From: Salinibacter ruber DSM 13855
GTDB lineage: Bacteria; Bacteroidota; Rhodothermia; Rhodothermales; Salinibacteraceae
Direction of reading: 5' to 3'
DNA length: 64,000 nucleotides
NCBI RefSeq assembly: GCF_000013045.1
Contig: NC_007677.1
Location: 2,542,001-2,606,000, forward strand
Below are positions 42,988 through 52,879 of the stretch, piece by piece. The translations under genes and the position numbers were made by a program. The notes beneath the pieces were generated by a model. The model was not told the origin of the DNA and did no database searches. It worked only from the letters and a program-made list of their open reading frames with translations. Numbering within the stretch: the stretch's first letter is position 1; each line of letters begins with the position of its first letter.

Positions 42988-45924
42988 ATGAATCGGAAGA
43001 GGATTGACCGTCTTACCGCTGGGCTCGTCTTTCTCTGGGCGCTCGGCCTGTACGTGGCGACCGTTGCACCGACCGTCTCGTTTTGGGACCCCGGGGAGCG
43101 CATCGCAAGTGCCTACACCCTCCAGGTGATGCACCCGCCGGGGGCACCGTTCTACCTGCTGTTGGGCCGGCTCTTCGCCATGCTGGCCCCGTCGCAGGAA
43201 ACGGTCGCCCTGGCGGTCAACCTGCTCTCGGTCCTGGCCAGCGCCGGGACGGTCCTGCTCGCACACCTGGTCATCGTCCGCCTCGTGCGGCGATGGCAGG
43301 GCGATCGGAGTGAGCTCGACACGGGGCCCTACGTCATTTCCCTCGCGAGCGGGGTGGTCGGGGCCGTGGCCTTTTCGGTGAGCGACTCCTTCTGGTTCAA
43401 CGCGGGCATTGCCGAGGTCTACGCCCTCTCCACCTTCTTTACCGCGCTGGTCGTGTGGCTCGTGTTGCGGTGGAGCGACGCGGCCCGTGCGGAGGAGGCA
43501 CAACGGGGCGGCAGCCGACAGCCGTTCCAACTCAACGCCAACCGCTACCTCGTCCTCATTGCCTTTCTCTTCGGCATGGCCACCGGGGTCCACCTCCTGA
43601 GCCTGCTGGCGTTCTTCTTCGTCGCGTTCATCGTGTTCTTTACGGAGTTTGACCGCGAGCACTGGACCTCCCGCCAGCGCTGGCTCCGCATCGTCGGGGC
43701 CGGGGCCGTCGCCTCCGTCCTATTCTTCGCCATTTATCCGGGCCTCATTGTGGGGCTGCCCAGCCTTTTCGCGTCCGTCGGGGCCCCGTTTCTCACGGCA
43801 ATCGTCCTCGGCCTCGTCCTCGCCTATGGGGTCTACACGACCCACCAGCGGCGCATGCCGATGGCGAACCTGGCCTTCATGTGCGTCACGGTGATCTTTA
43901 TCGGCTACGCCTCCTACGCGCTCGTCTTCGTCCGGAGCGCGACCGACCCGCCAATCGACATGAACGACCCGGACACCATCGAGAAGTTCATCTCGTATCT
44001 GGAGCGGGAGCAGTACGGCGACACGCCGCTTCTACAGGGCGTAACCTTCAACGACGAGACCGGCCAGGTGAGCCGCCGCGACGGCGAGTCGACCCTCTTC
44101 CCCCGGCGCCACTCCGTGGACCCTCAGCACTGGAAGGTCTACGAGCGCTACGACTCCGACCTGGAGTTCTTCGTCGACTACCAGGTGGGGTACATGTACG
44201 TCCGGTACTTCCTCTGGAACTTCTCGGGGCGCGCGAGCGACGTGCAGGGGGCGCCTTGGATCACCGGCATCCCCGGACTCGACCAGCACGCCAACACCCA
44301 ATCCCTGGAGACCCCGAGCGAGAAGGAGTCGCGGAACGTGTACTTCGCCCTGCCGCTCCTCTTGGGGCTGTTCGGCGCCTTCTACCACTTCGGCCGCGAC
44401 TGGCGACGGGCCTTTAGCGTCTTCGTGCTGTTCTTTATCACGGGCATCGGCATCATCATCTACCTGAACCAGACGCCGATGCAGCCGCGCGAGCGGCACT
44501 ACTCGTACGTCGGGAGCTTCTTCGCCTTTAGCCTGTGGATCGGGATCGGGGCCGGGGGGGTGATGCAGATGGCCTACGAGTCCGTTCGCGACTCGCTGTC
44601 CGGGATCGCCCGGCTGATGCCGGCCCTCGGGGCCGGGCTGCTCGTCTTCATGGCCGTCCCCGGCTGGATGACGCTGGAGAACTACGGCGACCACGACCGG
44701 TCCGAGAACTACGTGCCCCGCGACTATGCGTACAACATGCTCACCAGCGTCGAGGAGAACGGCATTCTGTTCACCAACGGCGACAACGACACCTACCCGC
44801 TGTGGTACCTGCAGACCGTCGAGGGGGTGCGGAAGGACGTGCGCGTGGTGAACCTGTCGCTGCTGAACACGAAGTGGTACGTGCGCCAGCTCAAGAACGA
44901 GGCCGCGTACGCGTCGGAGCCCCTGCCCATCTCCCTGTCGGAGGACCGGATCGACCAACTGGGCTACCGGCGTTGGAAGCCCAAGCAGATGAAACTGCCG
45001 GTGGACACCGACGCCCTCCAGTCTGAACTTGCCGCCTACCTGCCCGACTCCTCCGCCGCCTCGCGCCTCGAAAGCCCAATGGCCTGGGAGCTGAAGGGAC
45101 GTCCGTTCCGGCAGGACACGCGCATCCTGCAGACCGCCGACGTGGTCACCTACGACATGCTGCGGACCAACGCGCAGAACGGATGGTCCCGCCCCCTGTA
45201 CTTCGCCGTCACGGTGGCTCGCTCCGGACAGCTTGGCCTCAGCAACTACTTTCAACTGGAGGGCCAGGCCTACCGCGTGCTTCCCATCAAGCACAACAGC
45301 CCCCTTGGCCGGGTCATTCCGGGCCTGACCGACGAGCGCATGGCGGACTTCCGGTTCACCAACCTGAGTGACTCGACCGTCTACTACAACGAAAATGCAC
45401 GGCGGATGATCGACGGGTATCGCCTGCACTACTCCCACGCCGCCGAGCAGCTGGGGCAGAAGGGCCACTCGGACACCGCCGAGCGCCTCCTGACCGACTT
45501 CACGGAGGCGGTGCCGTTCTCTACCATCCCGGCCGACATGCAGACGCTCTTCTTTACCGCCCGAGCCTACCAGAGCCTGGGCCGAACCGACAAGGTGGCC
45601 GGCCTCCTCGCCGACGCCGAACCCATGGTGTTCGATCGGCTCCGGTCGGCAAGCTCGCGCCGCCGGTTCAGCCGGGCCCTCCAGTACGCGGGCCGGGTCC
45701 GCTCTTCCTACCTGAAGGCCAACCAGACGGACGCCCTCGAGTCTTTCGACCAGGAACTTGAGCGGGTGCTGGCCGACGCCTCCTTCCAGGTCCCCGCCCG
45801 GGTGCGTCAGGCGTACGGCCTCGCCAGTGACTCGGCGCGGGAGCCGTCCCGGATGCCCGCCGTGCCGGGCGCTCCGCCGAGCACTCCCTCCCAACAGCCC
45901 GACCAGCCCGCCTCGAATGAGTAG
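42988..45924 (+). CDS. DUF2723 integral-membrane glycosyltransferase-like protein
   Basis: 978 residues. The N-terminal TAGLVFLWALGLYVATVAPTVSFWDPGERIASAYTLQVMHPPGAPFYLLLGRLFAML block, with the Asp-Pro-Gly-Glu (WDPGE) motif in the first periplasmic loop, is the DUF2723 signature of protein O-mannosyltransferase-like GT-C enzymes. About 11-12 membrane helices reach residue 600. A soluble C-terminal part (620-940) has the NGDNDTYPLWYLQTVEGVRKDVRVVNLSLLN segment and helical repeats. In Bacteroidota such proteins glycosylate secreted proteins or lipids; the sugar is not known. A Pro/Ser/Gln-rich tail ends the protein. Confidence 0.85.
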   Translation: MNRKRIDRLTAGLVFLWALGLYVATVAPTVSFWDPGERIASAYTLQVMHPPGAPFYLLLGRLFAMLAPSQETVALAVNLLSVLASAGTVLLAHLVIVRLVRRWQGDRSELDTGPYVISLASGVVGAVAFSVSDSFWFNAGIAEVYALSTFFTALVVWLVLRWSDAARAEEAQRGGSRQPFQLNANRYLVLIAFLFGMATGVHLLSLLAFFFVAFIVFFTEFDREHWTSRQRWLRIVGAGAVASVLFFAIYPGLIVGLPSLFASVGAPFLTAIVLGLVLAYGVYTTHQRRMPMANLAFMCVTVIFIGYASYALVFVRSATDPPIDMNDPDTIEKFISYLEREQYGDTPLLQGVTFNDETGQVSRRDGESTLFPRRHSVDPQHWKVYERYDSDLEFFVDYQVGYMYVRYFLWNFSGRASDVQGAPWITGIPGLDQHANTQSLETPSEKESRNVYFALPLLLGLFGAFYHFGRDWRRAFSVFVLFFITGIGIIIYLNQTPMQPRERHYSYVGSFFAFSLWIGIGAGGVMQMAYESVRDSLSGIARLMPALGAGLLVFMAVPGWMTLENYGDHDRSENYVPRDYAYNMLTSVEENGILFTNGDNDTYPLWYLQTVEGVRKDVRVVNLSLLNTKWYVRQLKNEAAYASEPLPISLSEDRIDQLGYRRWKPKQMKLPVDTDALQSELAAYLPDSSAASRLESPMAWELKGRPFRQDTRILQTADVVTYDMLRTNAQNGWSRPLYFAVTVARSGQLGLSNYFQLEGQAYRVLPIKHNSPLGRVIPGLTDERMADFRFTNLSDSTVYYNENARRMIDGYRLHYSHAAEQLGQKGHSDTAERLLTDFTEAVPFSTIPADMQTLFFTARAYQSLGRTDKVAGLLADAEPMVFDRLRSASSRRRFSRALQYAGRVRSSYLKANQTDALESFDQELERVLADASFQVPARVRQAYGLASDSAREPSRMPAVPGAPPSTPSQQPDQPASNE

Positions 45925-45957
45925 CCCCCGGGCCCTCGGCGTCGCTGCATCTTTTCC

Positions 45958-45988
45958 TTGACAGAGGGACCGACCCAGACTATATTTA
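45958..45988 (+). promoter_or_regulatory. Bacteroidota-type promoter for the cold-shock gene
   Basis: TTG (45958-45960), exactly 20 nt, then TATATTTA (45981-45988). The predicted start near 45995 leaves a leader of about 210 nt before the cold-shock ATG at 46205, AT-richer than its surroundings. A long structured leader is typical of cold-shock mRNAs. Nothing else is seen in the 45925-46204 gap. Confidence 0.55.
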
Positions 45989-46204
45989 GCGGCAGTTATC
46001 ACGTCGCGTCGTACCTTGCCGGTTTTGCAGGGTGCCGCGTGCGTGAGACTGCGTGTGACCGTTTCCTGATCTTTCTGGGATTCATCTCACACCACCCTAG
46101 ACATCCGCCGGGGCTTGATGCGCACTGGTATTTCTCCGCATCCCTTTCGCCCTGCGCGGACGAATCTTTCGGGACGATCCAGTCACTGTGATTGAATCGA
46201 TATT

Positions 46205-46537
46205 ATGAGGACAAGCACGGTCAAGTGGTTCGACGCCAAGAAAGGGTACGGATTTATTCATCATCCCGACGACGGCGAGGATGTCTTCGTCCACTACTCG
46301 AATATTCAGTCGGACGACGATTTCAAGACCCTGAAGAGCGACCAGCACGTCCGATTCGAGATGAACGATGGGCCGAAGGGCCTCCATGCCCTGGAGGTGG
46401 CGCCCCTGGACGACGAGGAGGCTCCTTCTGCGGACGACGACAATGAGCCGGAACTCACGCCCGCGGACGTCGACCCCACCGCCACCGTCGATCCGTCTCC
46501 GTCCGGCGACGACTCCTCGTCGGATTCGTCGTGGTAG
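46205..46537 (+). CDS. Cold-shock-domain protein with acidic C-terminal tail
   Basis: 110 residues. The cold-shock fold is residues 1-65: TVKWFDAKKGYGFIHHPDDGEDVFVHYSNI contains RNP1 (KGYGFIHH) and RNP2 (DVFVHYS), followed by LKSDQHVRFEMNDGPKGLHALEV. Residues 66-110 are almost all Asp, Glu, Ser, Pro and Thr. It binds single-stranded RNA or DNA. The acidic tail is not part of the usual 67-residue CspA and could be a salt adaptation or autoinhibitory, as suggested for acidic tails of other nucleic-acid-binding proteins. ybeY follows by 39 nt. Confidence 0.92.
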   Translation: MRTSTVKWFDAKKGYGFIHHPDDGEDVFVHYSNIQSDDDFKTLKSDQHVRFEMNDGPKGLHALEVAPLDDEEAPSADDDNEPELTPADVDPTATVDPSPSGDDSSSDSSW

Positions 46538-46576
46538 CCTTCTCGCGCACTCCCTCCAGTCTATCTGTCCTGCGCC

Positions 46577-47050
46577 GTGCCCCCCGAGTACCCGGAGCCT
46601 CTTTCGATTGAACACGACCATCCCTCCCGTGAACTCGACGCAGGGACCCTTCGGTACGTGATCCAGCATGTGGTGGACGCGGAGGGGACGTCCCTGACCC
46701 ACTTGAGCCTGGTGCTCACCGACCACGATACGGTTCGTCGCCTGAATCAGTCGTACCTCGACCACGACTACGACACGGATGTGCTCTCCTTCTCGCTCCG
46801 GGAGGGGCCCGCTCCTTCGTCTGGGGCCTCCGGAGAGGGGATCGAGGGGGAGGTGTACGTGGATCTGGACACGGCGGCCGAGCGCCACGACGAGTTCGAT
46901 ACGTCGTTCGAGCGCGAGGCCTACCGGTACGTCGTGCACGGCCTTCTGCACCTCGTCGGGTACGACGACGCACAGCCGGCGGGGCAGGACAAGATGCGGG
47001 AGAAAGAGGACCAGTACCTCAACGCCGTGCTGCCGGCCCCCTCCTCTTGA
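46577..47050 (+). CDS. ybeY: Endoribonuclease YbeY (rRNA maturation)
   Basis: 157 residues with a GTG start. LSLVLTDHDTVRRLNQSYLDHDYDTDVLSF and the zinc motif VVHGLLHLVGYDD mark the family. His121 and His125 are present, but the third ligand, His in most bacteria, is Asp131. I recall the same substitution in Bacteroidota homologues, so activity is likely retained. It trims the 3' end of 16S rRNA. It stands directly after the cold-shock gene and before the hibernation factor, a ribosome-related grouping. Confidence 0.9.
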   Translation: MPPEYPEPLSIEHDHPSRELDAGTLRYVIQHVVDAEGTSLTHLSLVLTDHDTVRRLNQSYLDHDYDTDVLSFSLREGPAPSSGASGEGIEGEVYVDLDTAAERHDEFDTSFEREAYRYVVHGLLHLVGYDDAQPAGQDKMREKEDQYLNAVLPAPSS

Positions 47051-47228
47051 CGGACGGGCTCCTGAAGAGGTCGGGCTTCGGTGTCGGCCGGAAGGCCCCT
47101 GGAATCCACCGCCGGTCGCGCCCGTGGAACCATTTCCCGTATCTTAGAATGTGAAAATGTCCCTTCGGGCGCAGAGGGGAGCGGCGGGGACTGCCTCGTC
47201 TACCCACTCACAACAGAGGGCCCGCCTT

Positions 47229-47549
47229 ATGGCTTTCCAGACCCAAGTCACGACCCGTCACGTCGACGTGAGCGATCGCGTCCACGAGTATGCCCGGGAC
47301 CGCACCGCCAAGCTGGAGCAGTTCTACGACGGGATTACCGGCGCACACGTCATTCTCGGGAAGGACAACTCCCCCGCCGAGAACAAGACTGCCTCAATTA
47401 ACATCGACGTGTACCAGAAGCGTCTCTCGGCCGAGGACGCGGCGAGCAGCCACGAGGAGGCGATCAACCTGTGCGTGGACCACCTGCGCCGGCAGCTTGA
47501 AAAATACAAGGCCAAGCTCCGCAGCAAAGACAAGGACGCCCATCGATAA
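47229..47549 (+). CDS. hpf: Ribosome hibernation promoting factor, short type
   Basis: 106 residues from the ATG at 47229 (an upstream in-frame ATG at 47151 adds a non-homologous basic stretch). TTRHVDVSDRVHEYARDRTAKLEQFYDGI and the beta-strands ASINIDVYQKRLSAEDAASSHEEAINLCVDHLRRQLEKYKAKL match the HPF/RaiA fold. It binds the 30S decoding region in non-growing cells. The lack of a C-terminal dimerisation domain makes it the short form. A T-tailed terminator follows. Confidence 0.9.
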   Translation: MAFQTQVTTRHVDVSDRVHEYARDRTAKLEQFYDGITGAHVILGKDNSPAENKTASINIDVYQKRLSAEDAASSHEEAINLCVDHLRRQLEKYKAKLRSKDKDAHR

Positions 47550-47575
47550 CGCCTGCCGATAACGACGTCCCTTTC

Positions 47576-47618
47576 GACGGGCTCGGCACCGGCGTCCCGG
47601 CCGCCGAGCCCGTCTTTT
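47576..47618 (+). terminator. Intrinsic terminator after hpf
   Basis: GACGGGCTCGGC pairs perfectly with GCCGAGCCCGTC (12 bp, 15-nt loop) and is followed by TTTT. It starts 27 nt after the hpf stop and lies 40 nt from the convergent metF end. Confidence 0.85.
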
Positions 47619-47657
47619 GTTCTGGAGGGTGGCCCCCTCCTACGCCGCCTCTTCCTT

Positions 47658-48617
47658 CTAGGCCACCTCTTCGTGCATGGGCTCCACGACCTTCTTGACC
47701 GTGTCCGCGCTCGACATGATGTAGAAGTGGATGCCCGGAACCCCCGCCTCCATCAGTTCTCGGGCCTGACGGATCGCCCAGTTGACGCCAATTCGCTCCA
47801 CGTCGTCGGGGTCAGCCGCGTCCACCTCCGCAGCGAGCTCCTCCGGAATCTCCGTGTGAAAGTACTTCGGCAGGAGCCGCAGGTGACGCTTCCGCTTCAG
47901 GATCTTTAGTCCGGGAACGATGGGGACTTCGATGCCCACCTCTCGGCACTTGTCGACGAAGTTGAAGAAGTACTCGTTGTCGAAGAACATCTGCGTCACG
48001 ATGTAGTCGGCCCCCGCATCGACCTGCTCCTTGAGCCGCATGATGTCCCAGGCGAGGTTCGGGGCTTCGAAGTGCGTTTCGGGGTATCCCCCCACGCCCA
48101 CGCAGAAGTCCGTCGGCTCGGCGTCCATGAGGTCCTCCAGGTACGTCCCCTCATTCATGTCCTGAATCTGCCGCACGAGGTCCACCGCGTATTCGTTGCG
48201 CGACCGGTTGCCCGAGATGGACTTCTCGTAGCCGTTGTCGTCCCCCCGAATGGCAAGCACGTTCTCGACCCCGAGGTAGTTAAGCTCGATGAGGGCATCC
48301 TCCGTTTCCTCGCGCGTGAATCCCTTGCAGAGGATGTGGGGAACGGTATCGATGTCGAAGCGTGCCTCGATAGCCGCGCAGAGGCCAATCGTTCCGGGGC
48401 GCTTCCGCTTTACGCAGCGCGTCCAGGTCCCGTCGTCTTTCTGCTTGTATTCCACCTCCGCCGAGTGACTGGTAACGTCGATGAACGGCGGCTCGTAAGG
48501 CATCAGCTCCTCAACCACGCCCAGAATCTGGTCCGCCGACCCGCCCCGCTTGGGGGGAATGATTTCGTACGAGATCAGGGGCTCCGATTCGCGATCAAAA
48601 TGCTCGGTAACCTTCAT
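47658..48617 (-). CDS. metF: 5,10-methylenetetrahydrofolate reductase
   Basis: 319 residues. The start KVTEHFDRESEPLISYEIIPPKRGGS carries the conserved catalytic-region Glu of MetF. IDVTSHSAEVEY, HILCKGFTREETEDALIELNYLGVENVLAIRGDD and GADYIVTQMFFDNEYFFNFVDKC follow, with VPGLKILKRKRHL and the C-terminal GVPGIHFYIMSSADTV. It reduces methylene-THF to methyl-THF with FAD for methionine synthesis. It diverges from a nucleosidase gene that may recycle S-adenosylhomocysteine, so both fit one-carbon metabolism. Confidence 0.95.
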   Translation of the reverse strand: MKVTEHFDRESEPLISYEIIPPKRGGSADQILGVVEELMPYEPPFIDVTSHSAEVEYKQKDDGTWTRCVKRKRPGTIGLCAAIEARFDIDTVPHILCKGFTREETEDALIELNYLGVENVLAIRGDDNGYEKSISGNRSRNEYAVDLVRQIQDMNEGTYLEDLMDAEPTDFCVGVGGYPETHFEAPNLAWDIMRLKEQVDAGADYIVTQMFFDNEYFFNFVDKCREVGIEVPIVPGLKILKRKRHLRLLPKYFHTEIPEELAAEVDAADPDDVERIGVNWAIRQARELMEAGVPGIHFYIMSSADTVKKVVEPMHEEVA

Positions 48618-48709
48618 GCGGTCCGTGATATTCGGTTGCGAATTTGTTTGATTGTGGCTGGGCGTTATTGTACGCCAACCGTCATACTTTCCAAAATCCG
48701 GGGTGTTCG

Positions 48710-49321
48710 ATGCTCGGCGTTATATTTTCTACACCTAATGAGGCTGCTCCCTTCATTGAACAGTACGCCGGAGACCGGCTCGGGGAGCTGGAGGAGGGAG
48801 CCCACCTGCAGACCGACGCCGTGGTCGCTACCGTAGTCGGCCCCGGCAAAATCAAGGCCACCCTCGGAACCGAGCGCCTCCTCCACGAGCACGACATCGA
48901 CACGCTCGTGCATGCGGGCGGGGCCGTCGCGCTCGCCGACGAGCTTGAGGTGGGAGCGGTCGTGGAGACGGCCTTCGTTTTGGAAGGCGACCGCGTGGAG
49001 CTAGAGGCCCCGGACTATCCTCGGATGCCGCTCGAATGCCCTTTCGACCTCGATGTGGAGGGCACGCTCGTCTCGCAGGATCACGTGCGTGGGGACGCGG
49101 ACGCGTCGAGCTACTGGGAGCGCATTGCGGACATGCGAGACGCCACCGGGTACGCCGTGGCCTACGTGGCGGCCCAGCACGGGACCTCGTGCCACATCGT
49201 GAAGGGCATCACCGGCCGGGCCGACGGGGACACCGGCACGGCCGCGGATCGGCGGGAGGCACACCGGGCCGTGGCCGCGTTCCTTCAACGGCACGTAGAC
49301 GCCGACTTCCCCGCGTCGTAG
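48710..49321 (+). CDS. Nucleosidase-like protein of the phosphorylase superfamily
   Basis: 203 residues from the ATG at 48710 (start MLGVIFSTPNEAAPFI). ATVVGPGKIKATLGTERLLHEHDIDTLVHAGGAVALADELEVGAVVE shows the purine nucleoside phosphorylase / MTA-SAH nucleosidase fold. DMRDATGYAVAYVAAQHGTSCHIVKGITGRADGDTG contains the acidic pair region near the C terminus (Glu replaced by an Asp-rich loop). The family includes MtnN and futalosine hydrolase MqnB. Divergence from metF favours a methylthioadenosine/SAH role. The usual ME-x-EAA substrate motif is not obvious, so the exact substrate is open. Confidence 0.7.
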   Translation: MLGVIFSTPNEAAPFIEQYAGDRLGELEEGAHLQTDAVVATVVGPGKIKATLGTERLLHEHDIDTLVHAGGAVALADELEVGAVVETAFVLEGDRVELEAPDYPRMPLECPFDLDVEGTLVSQDHVRGDADASSYWERIADMRDATGYAVAYVAAQHGTSCHIVKGITGRADGDTGTAADRREAHRAVAAFLQRHVDADFPAS

Positions 49322-49340
49322 CGCCTCCGGATCGCCTTCG

Positions 49341-49706
49341 TCAGTTGCGGCGGGTCCACAGGTCCTCACGCCAGGATTCCGGGATGTCCTCAGATCGGCC
49401 CCAGACGTAGTCGCGGCGGCTCTCGCCATCCCGACGCGCGCGGCGCCGATCGGCCCGAATCTCGCGCACCCCCACCGATACGTATTCCCCCTCCGCGGTA
49501 GCTTGCTCCCGCTGAACGACGGGGTGTTCGCGAAAGGGGCGCGGGTGTTCGGGATTGTAGAGCCGGTACACCATGGTGCCGGCCCACACCAGCAGCGCAA
49601 AGAACGTAACCCCGACAAGTCCAGCGAACAGAACAACCATGGGCAGCGGCAGCCCCGTGTGATCGAGACGAAACTGAAGCCTCAGCGGATCGTCATCCCC
49701 CTTCAA
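49341..49706 (-). CDS. Small membrane protein at the end of the respiratory cluster
   Basis: 121 residues. One or two membrane segments at about 18-47 (LPMVVLFAGLVGVTFFALLVWAGTMVYRLY) are followed by a long basic-acidic tail that faces the cytoplasm by the positive-inside rule (RADRRRARRDGESRRDY). I know no family. It lies 86 nt after the subunit IV gene on the same strand and has the look of a small accessory oxidase subunit. A candidate only. Confidence 0.5.
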   Translation of the reverse strand: MKGDDDPLRLQFRLDHTGLPLPMVVLFAGLVGVTFFALLVWAGTMVYRLYNPEHPRPFREHPVVQREQATAEGEYVSVGVREIRADRRRARRDGESRRDYVWGRSEDIPESWREDLWTRRN

Positions 49707-49792
49707 ATCGCTGCTTCGTAGTACCTCGATGGACCGAGAAAGTTCGTGCCCGTCGTGTCACATATCCCTCTTCGAGGCGCTCAATGCCGCGT

Positions 49793-50242
49793 CTACGAGC
49801 CGCCGTCGGACTGCATGCTCGCTCCGCGGTTTTGATTCGGGTAGTCCGACGGGGCAATCCGCAATGAGTCCGACGGAATCGCGTCTTGGCGCTGCTGAGC
49901 GCGCTCCTGCTCGGCCTGGATCTCCTCCACCGTCTGTGCGGTCACGTTCCCCAGGTCGCCCCGGAACGCCGTGTCAAGAAGCGTGATGGTGACGAACACA
50001 ACGACAAAGATCGTCCCAATCGTGAAGGTGAGGGCGTTGACCGGGTTGTCGTACTTCAGGTGCATGAAGAAGAGCACCACCAGCGTGGCCTTCATCCCCG
50101 CAATCCCGAGGGCCACGGGCACGGTGAGGGGGCCGAGGGGGACGTAGGCCACCCCGACCGTCAGGCCGGTCAGGACAATGAGCGCCCCGAACACCTTCAG
50201 CAGGGTGGACTTGGGAACGATGTGTGGGCCGTCGTGCGCCAT
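49793..50242 (-). CDS. Cytochrome c oxidase subunit IV
   Basis: 149 residues. Three membrane helices (about 15-35, 37-58, 70-92) include KVFGALIVLTGLTVGVAYVPLG and GIAGMKATLVVLFFMHLKYDNPVN, the MHLKY motif of the heme-copper oxidase subunit IV family (CoxD/CtaF/CyoD-like). A charged Gln-rich tail follows. It stabilises the oxidase. It is 66 nt downstream of the coxC gene. Confidence 0.85.
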   Translation of the reverse strand: MAHDGPHIVPKSTLLKVFGALIVLTGLTVGVAYVPLGPLTVPVALGIAGMKATLVVLFFMHLKYDNPVNALTFTIGTIFVVVFVTITLLDTAFRGDLGNVTAQTVEEIQAEQERAQQRQDAIPSDSLRIAPSDYPNQNRGASMQSDGGS

Positions 50243-50308
50243 GGGGAGAAGGCAGTCTTCAGAAACTCGATGGAATCGGAATGGCGACCGCAGGCGTAGG
50301 TCGCTCTT

Positions 50309-51028
50309 CTAGATGAGATAGAGCAGCGGGAACAGAAAAATCCAGACGATGTCGACGAGGTGCCAGTAGAGCCCCGTAAGCTCCACGGGCGTGTACCATT
50401 CGCTACTGAACGATCCGCGCCACGCCATGATCGCGAGCGCGCCAATCACGATCATGCCGATGACCACGTGGACCCCGTGGATCCCCGTCATGACGAAGTA
50501 GATGCTGAAGAATTGAGGCGCCATGGCCATTTCCGCCAGGTGTTCGTAGTGGGCCCCGTGCGGGTCGAATGCCCCACCGGGGTAGACCCCGTGCTCGAAT
50601 TTGGCCATGTACTCGAAGTACTTGACCACCATGAATCCGCCCGCCAGCCCGAGCGTGCCCAACAGGTAGTAGATGCACTGCTTCACCTTGTCCTGCTTGA
50701 TGGCGTGGATCGACAGGGCCACCGTCAGGGACGAGGTGAGAAGCACAACGGTGTTGAGCGCCCCCATCGTTTGGTTCAGCGTCCCGCTGGCCGCCGCGAA
50801 CACCTCGGGGTTCCACTGGCGGAAGACGGCGTAGGCGACGAACATGCCGCTAAAGAGAAGCACCTCGGTGATAAGAAACACCCACATCCCAAGCTTCGCC
50901 GAGTCGAACTGCTGCTCCGACGAGACGAAGTGGTGCTCCAGGTGCTCCGGGTGATGGTCGTCGTGCTCGGCCTCCGTCTCGGTGGGGGCCGGGGCTGTTT
51001 CCGTTGCCATGGGGTCGGGAGATCTCAT
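50309..51028 (-). CDS. coxC: Cytochrome c oxidase subunit III
   Basis: 239 residues from the ATG at 51028; an ATG at 51010 six codons later is an equal candidate. After an acidic N-terminal tail (TETEAEHDDHHPEH) come five membrane helices starting SAKLGMWVFLITEVLLFSGMFVAYAVFR, with LLTSSLTVALSIHAIKQDK, MTGIHGVHVVIGMIVIGAL and LYWHLVDIVWIFLFPLLYLI. These are diagnostic of CoxIII. It starts 23 nt after the coxA stop. Confidence 0.95.
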   Translation of the reverse strand: MRSPDPMATETAPAPTETEAEHDDHHPEHLEHHFVSSEQQFDSAKLGMWVFLITEVLLFSGMFVAYAVFRQWNPEVFAAASGTLNQTMGALNTVVLLTSSLTVALSIHAIKQDKVKQCIYYLLGTLGLAGGFMVVKYFEYMAKFEHGVYPGGAFDPHGAHYEHLAEMAMAPQFFSIYFVMTGIHGVHVVIGMIVIGALAIMAWRGSFSSEWYTPVELTGLYWHLVDIVWIFLFPLLYLI

Positions 51029-51051
51029 GAGACAAGGCGTGGAGCCGCTGC

Positions 51052-52797
<1,746 letters not shown>

Positions 52798-52879
52798 AGC
52801 GTCTCGATCTGATGTATGACAAGCGTGCACGGCTGAAAAACAGCAGCAGGGGCCCGAGCGTCCCCTCGGGCTCTGGCCG

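Noticed and set aside
44032-46002. Long open frame on the minus strand opposite the DUF2723 gene
   Set aside because: The plus strand has the DUF2723 signature and membrane pattern; the antisense translation is Gly/Arg/Val-rich and shows no family.
47151-47228. Longer hpf start at 47151
   Set aside because: The extra 26 residues are basic and do not match the HPF fold, which begins at the second Met (AFQTQVTTRHVDVSD).
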